A DNA stretch of 64,000 bases, from NCBI GenBank assembly GCA_017408405.1, contig JAFQUP010000025.1:1-64000 (forward strand). The letters run 5' to 3'. This document shows positions 8,353 through 15,908 of this stretch, piece after piece. Below the pieces are notes generated by a model. The model made no database searches. It was not told the origin of the DNA and worked only from the letters and a program-made list of their open reading frames with translations. The first letter of the stretch is position 1, and every line of letters begins with the position of its first letter. This DNA is from Thermoguttaceae bacterium. Its GTDB lineage: Bacteria; Planctomycetota; Planctomycetia; Pirellulales; Thermoguttaceae. A program made the translations under genes and the position numbers.

Positions 8353-10269
8353 ATGAGCGCAATTTTTGGTGTCGTTTATCGAAACGCAAACGCCTCCCGA
8401 AACGTGGACCCAGCCACGCTTCAGAAGATGAGTACCGTACTTTCACATCGTGGAAAGAACGGAGAAGCCTACTATCTTAAAAAAAATATCGGCCTGGGAG
8501 CCTGCCTTTGGGCAGAAACTGTTTTTGAACAGGCTGATTCACCAATCGAGTATCATTTCGGTGAACGGACACTGATCGTGCTTTTGGATGGTGAAATCTA
8601 CAATTCGCAACAGCTTCACGAAGAATTGGATGATCTTGGTCTTGAACTCCAGACGGATGAAGATTCCGAGCTAATGGCATTTCTCTTCGCCGAATACGGT
8701 CTTGAGCGAATGTTACCGAAAATTCGCGGTAAATTTGCCGCCGTCATTTGGGATTCTTCAGAGAACGCGTTTTATTTTGTGCGTGATCCTTTGGGACAAA
8801 AACCGCTCTACTACTATCAGGATGATGAAAAATTTCTGTTCGCCTCCGAAATCAAGGGTATTCTCGCGCACGAAAATATTAAGCGTGAAATTAACCCAAC
8901 CGCGATTGAGGATTACTTCATCATGGGATGCGTTCCGGGAGAACGTTCCATCTATCAGAAAATACGCAAGGTCCTCCATGGTTCATGGATGAGGTTTCGG
9001 CTGGACAGTAACGGAGCGGTACGTCCCCAGGGACCATTCCGTTACTGGAAATTCATCCCGCACATTAACGAAAATTTGGAGTTTGCCGATTGGACTGAAC
9101 GTATCCAAAATCAGCTCGTCGACACGATCACGATGATGAAGGGAGAAATGCCTGGCACAGGGGCATTTTTGAGCGGCGGACTGGACTCAAGTATCGTTGT
9201 CGCCATCCAGAGCCGCCTGGGGTGCGAAGCGATCCCAACATTTTCCATCGGATTCAAGGAAAGCGACTTTAACGAACTGAAATACGCGGAATTGATTTCG
9301 GATCGGTTTGGAACCGATATGTTTCAGGAAATTGTTGAGCCGGACGCGGTCGAGGAACTGAAAAACCTCGTCGAATGTTACGATGAACCGTATTCAGATC
9401 CTTCCGCTCTTCCGATGCTGCTGGTTTCACGCCTGGCTTCCCATCATGTTTCAATTGTCTTCTCCGGTGACGGCGGAGACGAATGTTTCGCGGGCTATGC
9501 CCGGCAAATTCACGATATGAAAGAAGACAGAATCCGTCGTCTGCTGCCTTCTTTTCTCCGAAAAATGATTTTTGGCCCATTAGGAGCAATTTATCCCAAG
9601 ATGGATTTCATGCCGAGAATCTTCCGTTTGAAAACCGCTTTTCGCAATCTATCCATGTCCGCGGAAGAAGCGTATGCCAATTCACTTTCGTTTTGCCGGA
9701 ATCCGCTGCGTCAGAAACTTCTGGCCCCGCTTTACCGCACACAGGATTTTGTGCCGTCAGACATTGGGAAGCAGTTTTCCGACGCATTCGCGCTGGCTGG
9801 CGGGCGTGACACCCTGTTGGGAATGCAGATGGCCGAAATCTCCGTCGCGCTGCCGGAAGCAATGGTTAAAGTGGATCGGGCCTCCATGATGTGCGGTCTT
9901 GAAGTGCGATCCCCATTCCTCGATACCCAAGTTCTGGATCTGGCTGGACAAATCCCGTCGGAATTCAAGATCCGGGAAGGTTTGGGAAAATGGATTCTCC
10001 GTAAATCATTCGAACCGCAGTTCCCAATCAAGATGAAAAGCCGGCCGAAACAGGGGTTCGAGCTTCCGACGGACGCCTGGCTGCGCGGTCCGCTGAAAGA
10101 GATCTTCCGCGAGGAAGTCCTTGGGAAAAATTCCCGCATCTCGCGGTGGGTGGACATTAACTACGCGAAAAAGCTCTACCGCGATCACGCGCAGGGAATC
10201 GGAAGCTACGGCGGAACGCTCTGGTCGCTGCTCTTTTTGGAAAAGTGGGCAGAACGCTGGCTTGATTAA
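8353..10269 (+). CDS. Asparagine synthetase B-like amidotransferase lacking the glutaminase Cys
   Basis: 638 aa, the usual length of bacterial class II asparagine synthetases. The synthetase half is intact: PP-loop SGGLDSS at 274-280, SGDGGDE at ~371-377, then VDRASMMCGLEVRSPFLD and RPKQGFELPTDAWLRG. The N-terminal Ntn glutaminase half keeps the fold (LDGEIYNSQQL, VRDPLGQKPLYYY). However, the protein starts MSAIFG where the family has MCGIFG, HRGPDG is HRGKNG, and the conserved Arg in the LGHRRL region is not there. No upstream codon supplies a Cys. The glutaminase is therefore predicted inactive. It may use free ammonia for asparagine, or be another amide-forming enzyme, as beta-lactam synthetase is. 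No strong ribosome site is seen. Confidence 0.88.
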   Translation: MSAIFGVVYRNANASRNVDPATLQKMSTVLSHRGKNGEAYYLKKNIGLGACLWAETVFEQADSPIEYHFGERTLIVLLDGEIYNSQQLHEELDDLGLELQTDEDSELMAFLFAEYGLERMLPKIRGKFAAVIWDSSENAFYFVRDPLGQKPLYYYQDDEKFLFASEIKGILAHENIKREINPTAIEDYFIMGCVPGERSIYQKIRKVLHGSWMRFRLDSNGAVRPQGPFRYWKFIPHINENLEFADWTERIQNQLVDTITMMKGEMPGTGAFLSGGLDSSIVVAIQSRLGCEAIPTFSIGFKESDFNELKYAELISDRFGTDMFQEIVEPDAVEELKNLVECYDEPYSDPSALPMLLVSRLASHHVSIVFSGDGGDECFAGYARQIHDMKEDRIRRLLPSFLRKMIFGPLGAIYPKMDFMPRIFRLKTAFRNLSMSAEEAYANSLSFCRNPLRQKLLAPLYRTQDFVPSDIGKQFSDAFALAGGRDTLLGMQMAEISVALPEAMVKVDRASMMCGLEVRSPFLDTQVLDLAGQIPSEFKIREGLGKWILRKSFEPQFPIKMKSRPKQGFELPTDAWLRGPLKEIFREEVLGKNSRISRWVDINYAKKLYRDHAQGIGSYGGTLWSLLFLEKWAERWLD

Positions 10270-10392
10270 GAGGACGCGGGCGGAAATGCTTTTCGTTTTC
10301 GCCCTGAATTTACGCGGAGATCTCATGGAGATCTTCCTTCGCAACGATTCCAAAAATTTCCAATTCCGACTTCATCCCCGCATTTTGCCAGC

Positions 10393-10788
10393 ATGAACGA
10401 AAAAGTAAAAATTGAGATTCTGGACCATGACGACCCGCGCAACTACGGTAACGCTGGACCGGAATTCCCCCAAGAGCCTTTCGGAAACGAGTTTCATTCT
10501 GGAGCCTCGTTTTCCGGCTGGCGCCCGACAGCTTTTTCCTTTTCTCTTCCGGGATGTTTGGGGATGATCTGTCTTGCTCTGCTCCTTCTTCTGGCGAGTG
10601 CGGCCTTTCTCATTCTGCTGCCGGTTTTCATCCTTTTTAGTATTCTGCTTTCTCTCTTTCGTTTTCGGGGGTTCGCATTCCAGAAAAAAGGACGTTCCAG
10701 CAATCCCGGCAACTTCAGCAATTCCGCCAATTTCGGAGATCCGCCGCTTTTCATCAAGGTTTTCCATTCTGAAAACTGGAAAAAATAA
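10393..10788 (+). CDS. Small predicted membrane protein
   Basis: 131 aa, not recognised. An acidic polar N-terminus (~residues 1-50) is followed by a long hydrophobic stretch at ~55-90, enough for one long or two short membrane spans, then a basic segment with FRFRG and a polar tail. It starts 123 nt after the asparagine-synthetase-like gene on the same strand, so it may be the third gene of that unit. No clear ribosome binding site is visible. A 159-codon frame on the opposite strand covers the same bases; I prefer this one for its membrane pattern and position. Confidence 0.5.
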   Translation: MNEKVKIEILDHDDPRNYGNAGPEFPQEPFGNEFHSGASFSGWRPTAFSFSLPGCLGMICLALLLLLASAAFLILLPVFILFSILLSLFRFRGFAFQKKGRSSNPGNFSNSANFGDPPLFIKVFHSENWKK

Positions 10789-10945
10789 AATGGCCGTTCC
10801 GATTTTCTTTAGCGTTACCGCGCAAAAAAAAGGTATTCGTGACATTTTCAATGCCTAAAAAAGAGCTTTTCGAAAGGGAAAAACCATTTTGCGGGCAGAA
10901 TTTCGGAAAATTTGGGGAAGCAAAACAAAATCTGTGCCGGACTCC

Positions 10946-10974
10946 TTGACTTTTCTCCCTCTTTTTGCTAAAAT
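10946..10974 (+). promoter_or_regulatory. Sigma70-type promoter for the Gfo/Idh/MocA gene
   Basis: TTGACT and TAAAAT separated by 17 nt, about 55 nt upstream of the start codon at 11030. Confidence 0.65.
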
Positions 10975-11029
10975 GAAGTTCATGAAAATTTGATTTTCCC
11001 CATCCTTTAACCCAAAATGGAAACGAACC

Positions 11030-12130
11030 ATGAAAAAATACGGATTTGCCATCATCGGCTGCGGAATGATCTCCAACTTCCACGCGAAAGCCATTGAATC
11101 TCTCGAAAACGCGAAACTGGTCGCCTGCTACGACGTATTCAAAGCCTCGGCCGAACGTCTCGCGGAACAGACCGGTTGCCGCGCCTATGACGATCTGGAT
11201 GCCATGCTGGCGGATCCGGAAGTCGAGATCGTGACCATCGGCACGCCGAGCGGAGCGCATCTTGAACCGGCTCTTGCCGCCGCGAAAGCGGGAAAACACC
11301 TCATCGTCGAGAAACCGCTTGAGATCACGCTGGAACGCTGCGACCAGATCATTGCCGCGTGCAAGGAAAAGAACGTCAAACTCGCGACCGTCTTCCACAG
11401 CCGATTCCATGACTCGAGCGTCACGCTGAAAAACGCGATCGATTCCGGCCGATTCGGCAAACTGACCGTCGGGGACACCTACGTGAAATGGTTCCGGACC
11501 CAGCAGTACTACGACAGCGGAGCGTGGCGCGGAACGTGGGCGCTGGACGGCGGCGGTGCGCTCATGAATCAGGCGATCCACAGCGTGGACCTCCTCACGT
11601 GGCTGATGGGACCGGTCGTTGAGATTCGTTCGATCATCGACTGTCTCGATCACGAACGCATCGAAGTCGAAGACACTGCCGTCGCTTCCCTGCGTTTCGC
11701 CAACGGCGCGCTCGGAGTCATTGAAGCCAGCACGGCGATCTATCCAGGCTACCTGAAAAAAGTGGAGATCCACGGCTCGAAAGGTTCCGCCACAATCGAG
11801 GAAGAGGACATCGTCCGCTGGGATTTCGCGGAAGAAGCTCCGGAAGACGCGAAAGTGAAGGAAGAAATGGCCAACTCCAAAAGCTCCGGAGGCGGTGCGG
11901 CCGATCCGTCAGCGATCAGCTTCAAAGGACACGCCAAACTCTTTGCCGATATGATCCGCGCGATCGAAACCGACACGGAACCGAAAGTCAACGGTCCGGA
12001 AGGGCGGCGTTCCGTCGAGATCATTCTCGGCATTTACGCCGCGGCGGAATCCGGACAGGCCGTTCAGCTTCCGCTCGCCAAAGACCCGGAATTGAAGTGC
12101 AAAGCGGAGAAGTGCGTCAAGAGAAATTAA
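11030..12130 (+). CDS. Gfo/Idh/MocA family NAD(P)-dependent oxidoreductase
   Basis: 366 aa, typical for the family. The N-terminal Rossmann fold starts at residue 3 with FAIIGCGMISNFHAKAI, a GxGxxx dinucleotide loop. The EKP motif (LIVEKPLEI) is at ~95-103. The substrate-domain signature GGGALMNQAIHSVDLLTWLMG at ~180-200 carries the usual catalytic His. Family members oxidise or reduce sugars, inositols and sugar derivatives; the substrate cannot be read here. The gene has its own promoter. It is visibly richer in G and C at third positions than its neighbours, as is the sugar isomerase at 57438, which may mean high expression. The two could act in one sugar pathway, but they are 45 kb apart. 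Confidence 0.92.
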   Translation: MKKYGFAIIGCGMISNFHAKAIESLENAKLVACYDVFKASAERLAEQTGCRAYDDLDAMLADPEVEIVTIGTPSGAHLEPALAAAKAGKHLIVEKPLEITLERCDQIIAACKEKNVKLATVFHSRFHDSSVTLKNAIDSGRFGKLTVGDTYVKWFRTQQYYDSGAWRGTWALDGGGALMNQAIHSVDLLTWLMGPVVEIRSIIDCLDHERIEVEDTAVASLRFANGALGVIEASTAIYPGYLKKVEIHGSKGSATIEEEDIVRWDFAEEAPEDAKVKEEMANSKSSGGGAADPSAISFKGHAKLFADMIRAIETDTEPKVNGPEGRRSVEIILGIYAAAESGQAVQLPLAKDPELKCKAEKCVKRN

Positions 12131-12289
12131 TTTATCCCTAAACGAACGCGCGGGCTTAAAAAATGTTAAGATTTTAAACGTCTGCGCGTTTGGAGCAGCT
12201 ATCTTCTTCCGATTATTCCATCTGTACGTATTACTCCTGTGGAAAAATACTTTCATCGTTAAAAAAGTATTAAAAACGGTGAAATTCAG

Positions 12290-12317
12290 TTGAGTTTTTC
12301 CCGAATAAAAATAAAAT
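12290..12317 (+). promoter_or_regulatory. Candidate sigma70 promoter
   Basis: TTGAGT and TAAAAT separated by 16 nt, about 100 nt upstream of the secreted protein gene at 12415. It lies in an AT-rich stretch, so chance is possible. Confidence 0.4.
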
Positions 12318-12414
12318 AGACGGAAAAATCTGCGGCATAGGCTCCTTTTCCTTTGCCGGCATTGAATTAATAGATCAAAATTCGCAAACCCCGAATTTCA
12401 TTGGGAGAAAAATT

Positions 12415-13194
12415 ATGTCCCGTATTTTGACAGCGACACTCAGTTTGCTTCTCGTTTTGGCGTTTGGCAGTGTTTCCATGGCGGATAACGCGGCCCAGGA
12501 AGCCAAACTTAAGGTCAAAAATCTCGCCAAAGGCGCCAAAACAGTAAAAATTGCCGATAAAGCACTGGAAGGTGCGGAAGAAGTCGATCTTTTTCAGGCT
12601 ATCGCGGATGACCAGATTGAGGTCGGCGTCATTCAGGGCGCGATGAAAGGCGGAAAAGTATTCGTAAAAAATAAAACGGATAAACCTCTGAGTGTTCGTA
12701 TGCCGAAAGCTTTTGGCACCCGTCCGGTCATGGGGCAGAATTTCGGCGGCGGTCAGCTCATGGGCGGCGGCGGTATGAACGGCATGGGCGGCATGGGTGG
12801 CTTCCAAAATGTCCCGCCGGAAGCGGTTACGGCTGTCAAATACCAGTCTGTTTGCCTCGAATACGGAAAACCTGAGCCGAATGCCAATATGGCATATGAA
12901 ATTTGCCCAATTAACGAAGTTACGAATAAAGCTGAAGTCATTTTCGTCGTGGAAAATCTTGGAAACGTGGACCTCCGAAGCGCTCAATTCGCGGCGTGGC
13001 ACCTCAATAGCGGAACGCCTATCGAAAAACTTGCTTCTGAAACCGTACTCCACGCAAATGGTGTCACGACTACAAATTTCTCGAAACAGGAAGTTCATCA
13101 GGGACTTCAATTAATCCAAATGGCTAAAGCGGCGGCGGCCAAAGCCGCGGTTCCCGCTGAAAATACTTCGGAAGCAACTTCTTCCGCGTATTGA
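12415..13194 (+). CDS. Secreted protein with Gly/Met-rich segment, function unknown
   Basis: 259 aa, start supported by GGGAG about 9 nt upstream. A clear signal peptide runs to ~residue 23 (SVSMA then DNAAQ). The mature protein begins with a Lys/Ala-rich stretch, then a beta-like region with FVKNKTDKPLSVRMP. At ~108-129 comes a low-complexity GGGQLMGGGGMNGMGG segment, and at the C-terminus an Ala-rich helix. The middle part resembles proteins that describe bulk-protein extracellular features, but I do not recognise a family. It is monocistronic, ended by a strong terminator shared with the convergent protease gene. Confidence 0.75.
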   Translation: MSRILTATLSLLLVLAFGSVSMADNAAQEAKLKVKNLAKGAKTVKIADKALEGAEEVDLFQAIADDQIEVGVIQGAMKGGKVFVKNKTDKPLSVRMPKAFGTRPVMGQNFGGGQLMGGGGMNGMGGMGGFQNVPPEAVTAVKYQSVCLEYGKPEPNANMAYEICPINEVTNKAEVIFVVENLGNVDLRSAQFAAWHLNSGTPIEKLASETVLHANGVTTTNFSKQEVHQGLQLIQMAKAAAAKAAVPAENTSEATSSAY

Positions 13195-13220
13195 AAACAG
13201 GCATAAATCCAATTAAAAAG

Positions 13221-13251
13221 AAACGGACATCTTTTGGATGTCCGTTTTTTT
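13221..13251 (+). terminator. Strong intrinsic terminator
   Basis: Perfect 11-bp stem AAACGGACATC/GATGTCCGTTT with a short loop, running into seven T. It lies between convergent genes and may work in both directions. Confidence 0.9.
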
Positions 13252-13277
13252 ATGTTACGCTGAAAATTTCAGATAAG

Positions 13278-13967
13278 TCAAAGAAGGTGCCACGCTCCGC
13301 TGAACAAAACGTAAACTCCCAACGCGGCATTCGTCCCAACATGAAAAATGACCGCATCCCAAATATTTTTCGTGCGTGAAACGAGCCATGTCGCCAAGCT
13401 AAACCAGGTAATGGCCGCAATCAATTCCGGATGAGTTACCGCGGCGTAAACGCAAACCGCAATCCACGCTTTCGAAGAGTATTGTCCAACGGGATGCGTT
13501 CTCCAATCCTCGCTGTCAATAAAACGAAGCAGAAACCCTCGCAAAAACATTTCTTCAATAAGCGGTACGACCAGTGCCAATCCTGCCATTCGCACACACC
13601 AAAAACTCCAGGCGGCACTCATGGAATCGCATGATTCAAAAGGATTAAAAGCCGCGCGTCCTCCTGAATTTCCCAAAATTGAGACCGGAATTTGACTTAG
13701 TAAAACCCAAAGCCCCGCAGCCAGAATCCCCCCCGCCAGAGCACCGAAAGTCCAGCGAGTCCAGGTAGGGCGGAAACTTTTAAGCCAGATCGGAAAACAG
13801 CAAAAAACGGAGACGGCAACAAGAAGAATCTTTAAGGAATAAAAAGCTGGATAGCTGAGAAAAAAACCTTCCAGTTTCATCAGGTAAGATTCCGCGGCCC
13901 CCAATACCATGAACAAAACTAAAGGCAGGATTAGTGAAATTGGATAAAGTTTTTCGTTTTTAGTCAT
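13278..13967 (-). CDS. CPBP (CAAX/Abi) membrane protease, exosortase-associated type
   Basis: 229 aa integral membrane protein with GGAGGTTCC just before the ATG. Several hydrophobic spans are visible. The CPBP glutamic-type protease motifs are present: PLIEEMFLRGFLLRF (EExxxR, ~residues 137-150), the His in AAVTHPELIA (~182), and FHVGTNAALGVYV near the C-terminus. The layout, with TNxxLGIYV and a final Trp-containing tail, matches the CAAX prenyl protease-related subfamily found with exosortase/PEP-CTERM systems. No exosortase or PEP-CTERM protein lies in this window, so the partner is elsewhere or the protein acts alone. Substrates are unknown. Confidence 0.85.
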   Translation of the reverse strand: MTKNEKLYPISLILPLVLFMVLGAAESYLMKLEGFFLSYPAFYSLKILLVAVSVFCCFPIWLKSFRPTWTRWTFGALAGGILAAGLWVLLSQIPVSILGNSGGRAAFNPFESCDSMSAAWSFWCVRMAGLALVVPLIEEMFLRGFLLRFIDSEDWRTHPVGQYSSKAWIAVCVYAAVTHPELIAAITWFSLATWLVSRTKNIWDAVIFHVGTNAALGVYVLFSGAWHLL

Positions 13968-14025
13968 GGAACCTCCAAAATATTAAAAAAATTTAAACTT
14001 TTTCTCACTTATGGATTAAAAACGC

Positions 14026-14062
14026 TTGACGTTTTTGGAAATTCGGTGTACTCTATAGAGTA
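14026..14062 (+). promoter_or_regulatory. Promoter with a 14-bp palindrome over the -10 region
   Basis: TTGACG at 14026-14031 and TACTCT at 14049-14054 are 17 nt apart. The -10 is the left half of a perfect palindrome, TACTCTATAGAGTA at 14049-14062, a plausible operator. A leader hairpin follows at 14121-14147 (CCCGATAGAC/GTCTACGGG, one bulge). Confidence 0.55.
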
Positions 14063-14182
14063 TTGGAAAGTATCGGTGGATTGGGGTACTCCGATTCCAT
14101 CTTCCAGTTTTTTCATTTTACCCGATAGACTTCGTTTTGTCTACGGGAATTTTGCAGATTTTCAGAAGAGTTGAAAAGACCC

Positions 14183-15562
14183 ATGAAAAAAAATTACCTT
14201 CAAGTTGCGATACTTCTCTGCAGTTTTCTCTGCGTTGGTTTCATTGGTTCCCAAGTCTCCGGGCAGGATTACGGTTCCACGTCATACCAGGCTAAGGCCC
14301 TTGACGCACTGGATAAAGGTTTAGATGATAATGGCAGAAAAATCGTCAAGAATTACCTGGAATTCCAACTGGTAACCCGTTGGGAAGCGGATGAAACCAA
14401 AATCGCAATTGCTAAAAAGGATTTGCTGAACTCACTGACGCCATTGGCCGAAAAAGAAAGCAAAGGCTACGCGCAGGCTTTGGACATGATTTTTGACATT
14501 CTCAAGGCTCAAGCCGGCAGTAAAGGTAAAAAGGTCATTCCTTTCAACGCGGTTCTGATGGCAGGTGAACTGAACAGTGTGCAGAAACGCGGTGTCAAAC
14601 CCGTCCCATACGCTAAAGCGGTTCCTTTTTTGAAGGAAATCGCGGCCTCTGAGGATATCGCTCTTCAAATCGCGGCTTTGAAAGGTCTGGCTCGCCATGC
14701 GGAATGCGGTTTAAAATCCGCCTCTGAACGAGAGGCGTTCGCGAAAATCTTCGCGCGTTTCGCTTTCGCGCCTTTGGCTAAAGGTGACGCCAACGAAGCT
14801 CCTGAAATTCAATGGATGCGTCTGCTCTCTCTGGAAGCCCTTGGAAATGTCGGATACGCCGGTCCCAAAGGTGAAATCGCAAAGCAGCTTTTTGAATCTG
14901 CCAATCGCCAAAATAAATCGTTGGACAGTCAGTATTTCCGCCGCGACATGGAGCGCAGAATCATTTCTGCGGCATCTTTCTGCAAACTGCGTCTTTCGGA
15001 AGACACGTTAAAAGCTGTCGGCAAAAAACCGGACGATATCTCGCTCGCGTTTGCCAAACTGTTCCTGGTCTGCATGAAATACGAATACGAATTCGATTAC
15101 TATCTTCAGGAAGGTGTCGAAGGTGAAGTGGAGAAAAATCCAAGAATGCGGCAAATGGCCCGTACGATGGGACAGGAAGAGGAATCCTATCAGATTCGTC
15201 TCTGGAAACAGCGTACCAAAGCTATCTCCGGTACGTTCGCGTGGATTTTCAACAGTTCAGATTCCGCTCTGCGCCAAATGCATGACGGAAACACGAATTA
15301 TCTCAAAATTGCCCGTTCTATCCGAAGCATTTCTGAAATGTACGATCGGGCGGGACTTCCTAAAAAAGGAAGATCCGCAAGTGAAAATCCAGATGACCCC
15401 AACTACGTTCCGGTCGAGGTTTCTTCCGTATCAACGGACGATTCCCGCCTAAGCCTTTATTCAATGCAAAAAGACATGCGCAACGCCCTGCGCGACCTGG
15501 CGGAAATTCTTGACATTACGATTGACATTCCGGCAAAGAGAAGAATGGATTCAACCTACTAA
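14183..15562 (+). CDS. Secreted alpha-helical protein, function unknown
   Basis: 459 aa from the ATG at 14183; a TTG at 14171 would overlap the probable AGAAGAG ribosome site. A signal peptide is clear: KK, hydrophobic core, cleavage near SQVSGQ at ~residues 27-30. The mature chain is almost entirely helical, with repeated Ala/Leu/Lys patterns such as IALQIAALKGLARHAE and WMRLLSLEALGNVG. These resemble HEAT-type repeats, so it may be a periplasmic scaffold or binding protein. No catalytic motif is seen. It is monocistronic, between an operator-like promoter and a strong terminator. Confidence 0.78.
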   Translation: MKKNYLQVAILLCSFLCVGFIGSQVSGQDYGSTSYQAKALDALDKGLDDNGRKIVKNYLEFQLVTRWEADETKIAIAKKDLLNSLTPLAEKESKGYAQALDMIFDILKAQAGSKGKKVIPFNAVLMAGELNSVQKRGVKPVPYAKAVPFLKEIAASEDIALQIAALKGLARHAECGLKSASEREAFAKIFARFAFAPLAKGDANEAPEIQWMRLLSLEALGNVGYAGPKGEIAKQLFESANRQNKSLDSQYFRRDMERRIISAASFCKLRLSEDTLKAVGKKPDDISLAFAKLFLVCMKYEYEFDYYLQEGVEGEVEKNPRMRQMARTMGQEEESYQIRLWKQRTKAISGTFAWIFNSSDSALRQMHDGNTNYLKIARSIRSISEMYDRAGLPKKGRSASENPDDPNYVPVEVSSVSTDDSRLSLYSMQKDMRNALRDLAEILDITIDIPAKRRMDSTY

Positions 15563-15582
15563 TCCAGAAAAATCCTGAACAA

Positions 15583-15620
15583 GAAAATCATGGAGGAATT
15601 TACTCTTCCATGATTTTTTT
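15583..15620 (+). terminator. Intrinsic terminator
   Basis: AAAATCATGGA pairs with TCCATGATTTT, 12-13 nt loop, followed by a T run, 20 nt after the stop codon at 15562. Confidence 0.9.
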
Positions 15621-15760
15621 ATTTATTCCGCAATCTAGTACTTAAGAGGTTCTTTTCTTCTGTTTTCGATACCGACATTCAGACTCACTTAAGTATTTTA
15701 GACAAAGAAAAAAGGAGTTATTCTGAGATAAATTCAGAACAGAAGCAATCAATCAACTCC

Positions 15761-15794
15761 TCAAAAAAAAACAGTCGGCGTGAAACCGACTGTT
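15761..15794 (-). terminator. Intrinsic terminator for the transglutaminase-like gene
   Basis: On the minus strand AACAGTCGG pairs with CCGACTGTT and is followed by a T run (the A run at 15763-15770 on the plus strand). A second hairpin, GCGGGC/GCCCGC, lies at about 15871-15893, closer to the stop codon. Confidence 0.85.
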
Positions 15795-15908
15795 CGGGAG
15801 AAATACTTCTGGAAGGAAAATGGAGGATGCTTTCCAGAAGCGAAAAACTTAAATTTATTTTAATCCCCCTGGCGGGCTGTTTCAGCAACCTGCCCGCTTT
15901 AATAAATT

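Noticed and set aside
10372-10851. 159-codon minus-strand frame over the small membrane protein gene
   Set aside because: Composition is Lys/Arg/Glu-rich without pattern; the plus-strand frame has a convincing membrane segment and fits the operon direction.
10754-11773. Long minus-strand frame opposite the Gfo/Idh/MocA gene
   Set aside because: It is antisense to a clear enzyme gene, has no signature of its own, and arises from the G/C-rich third positions of that gene.
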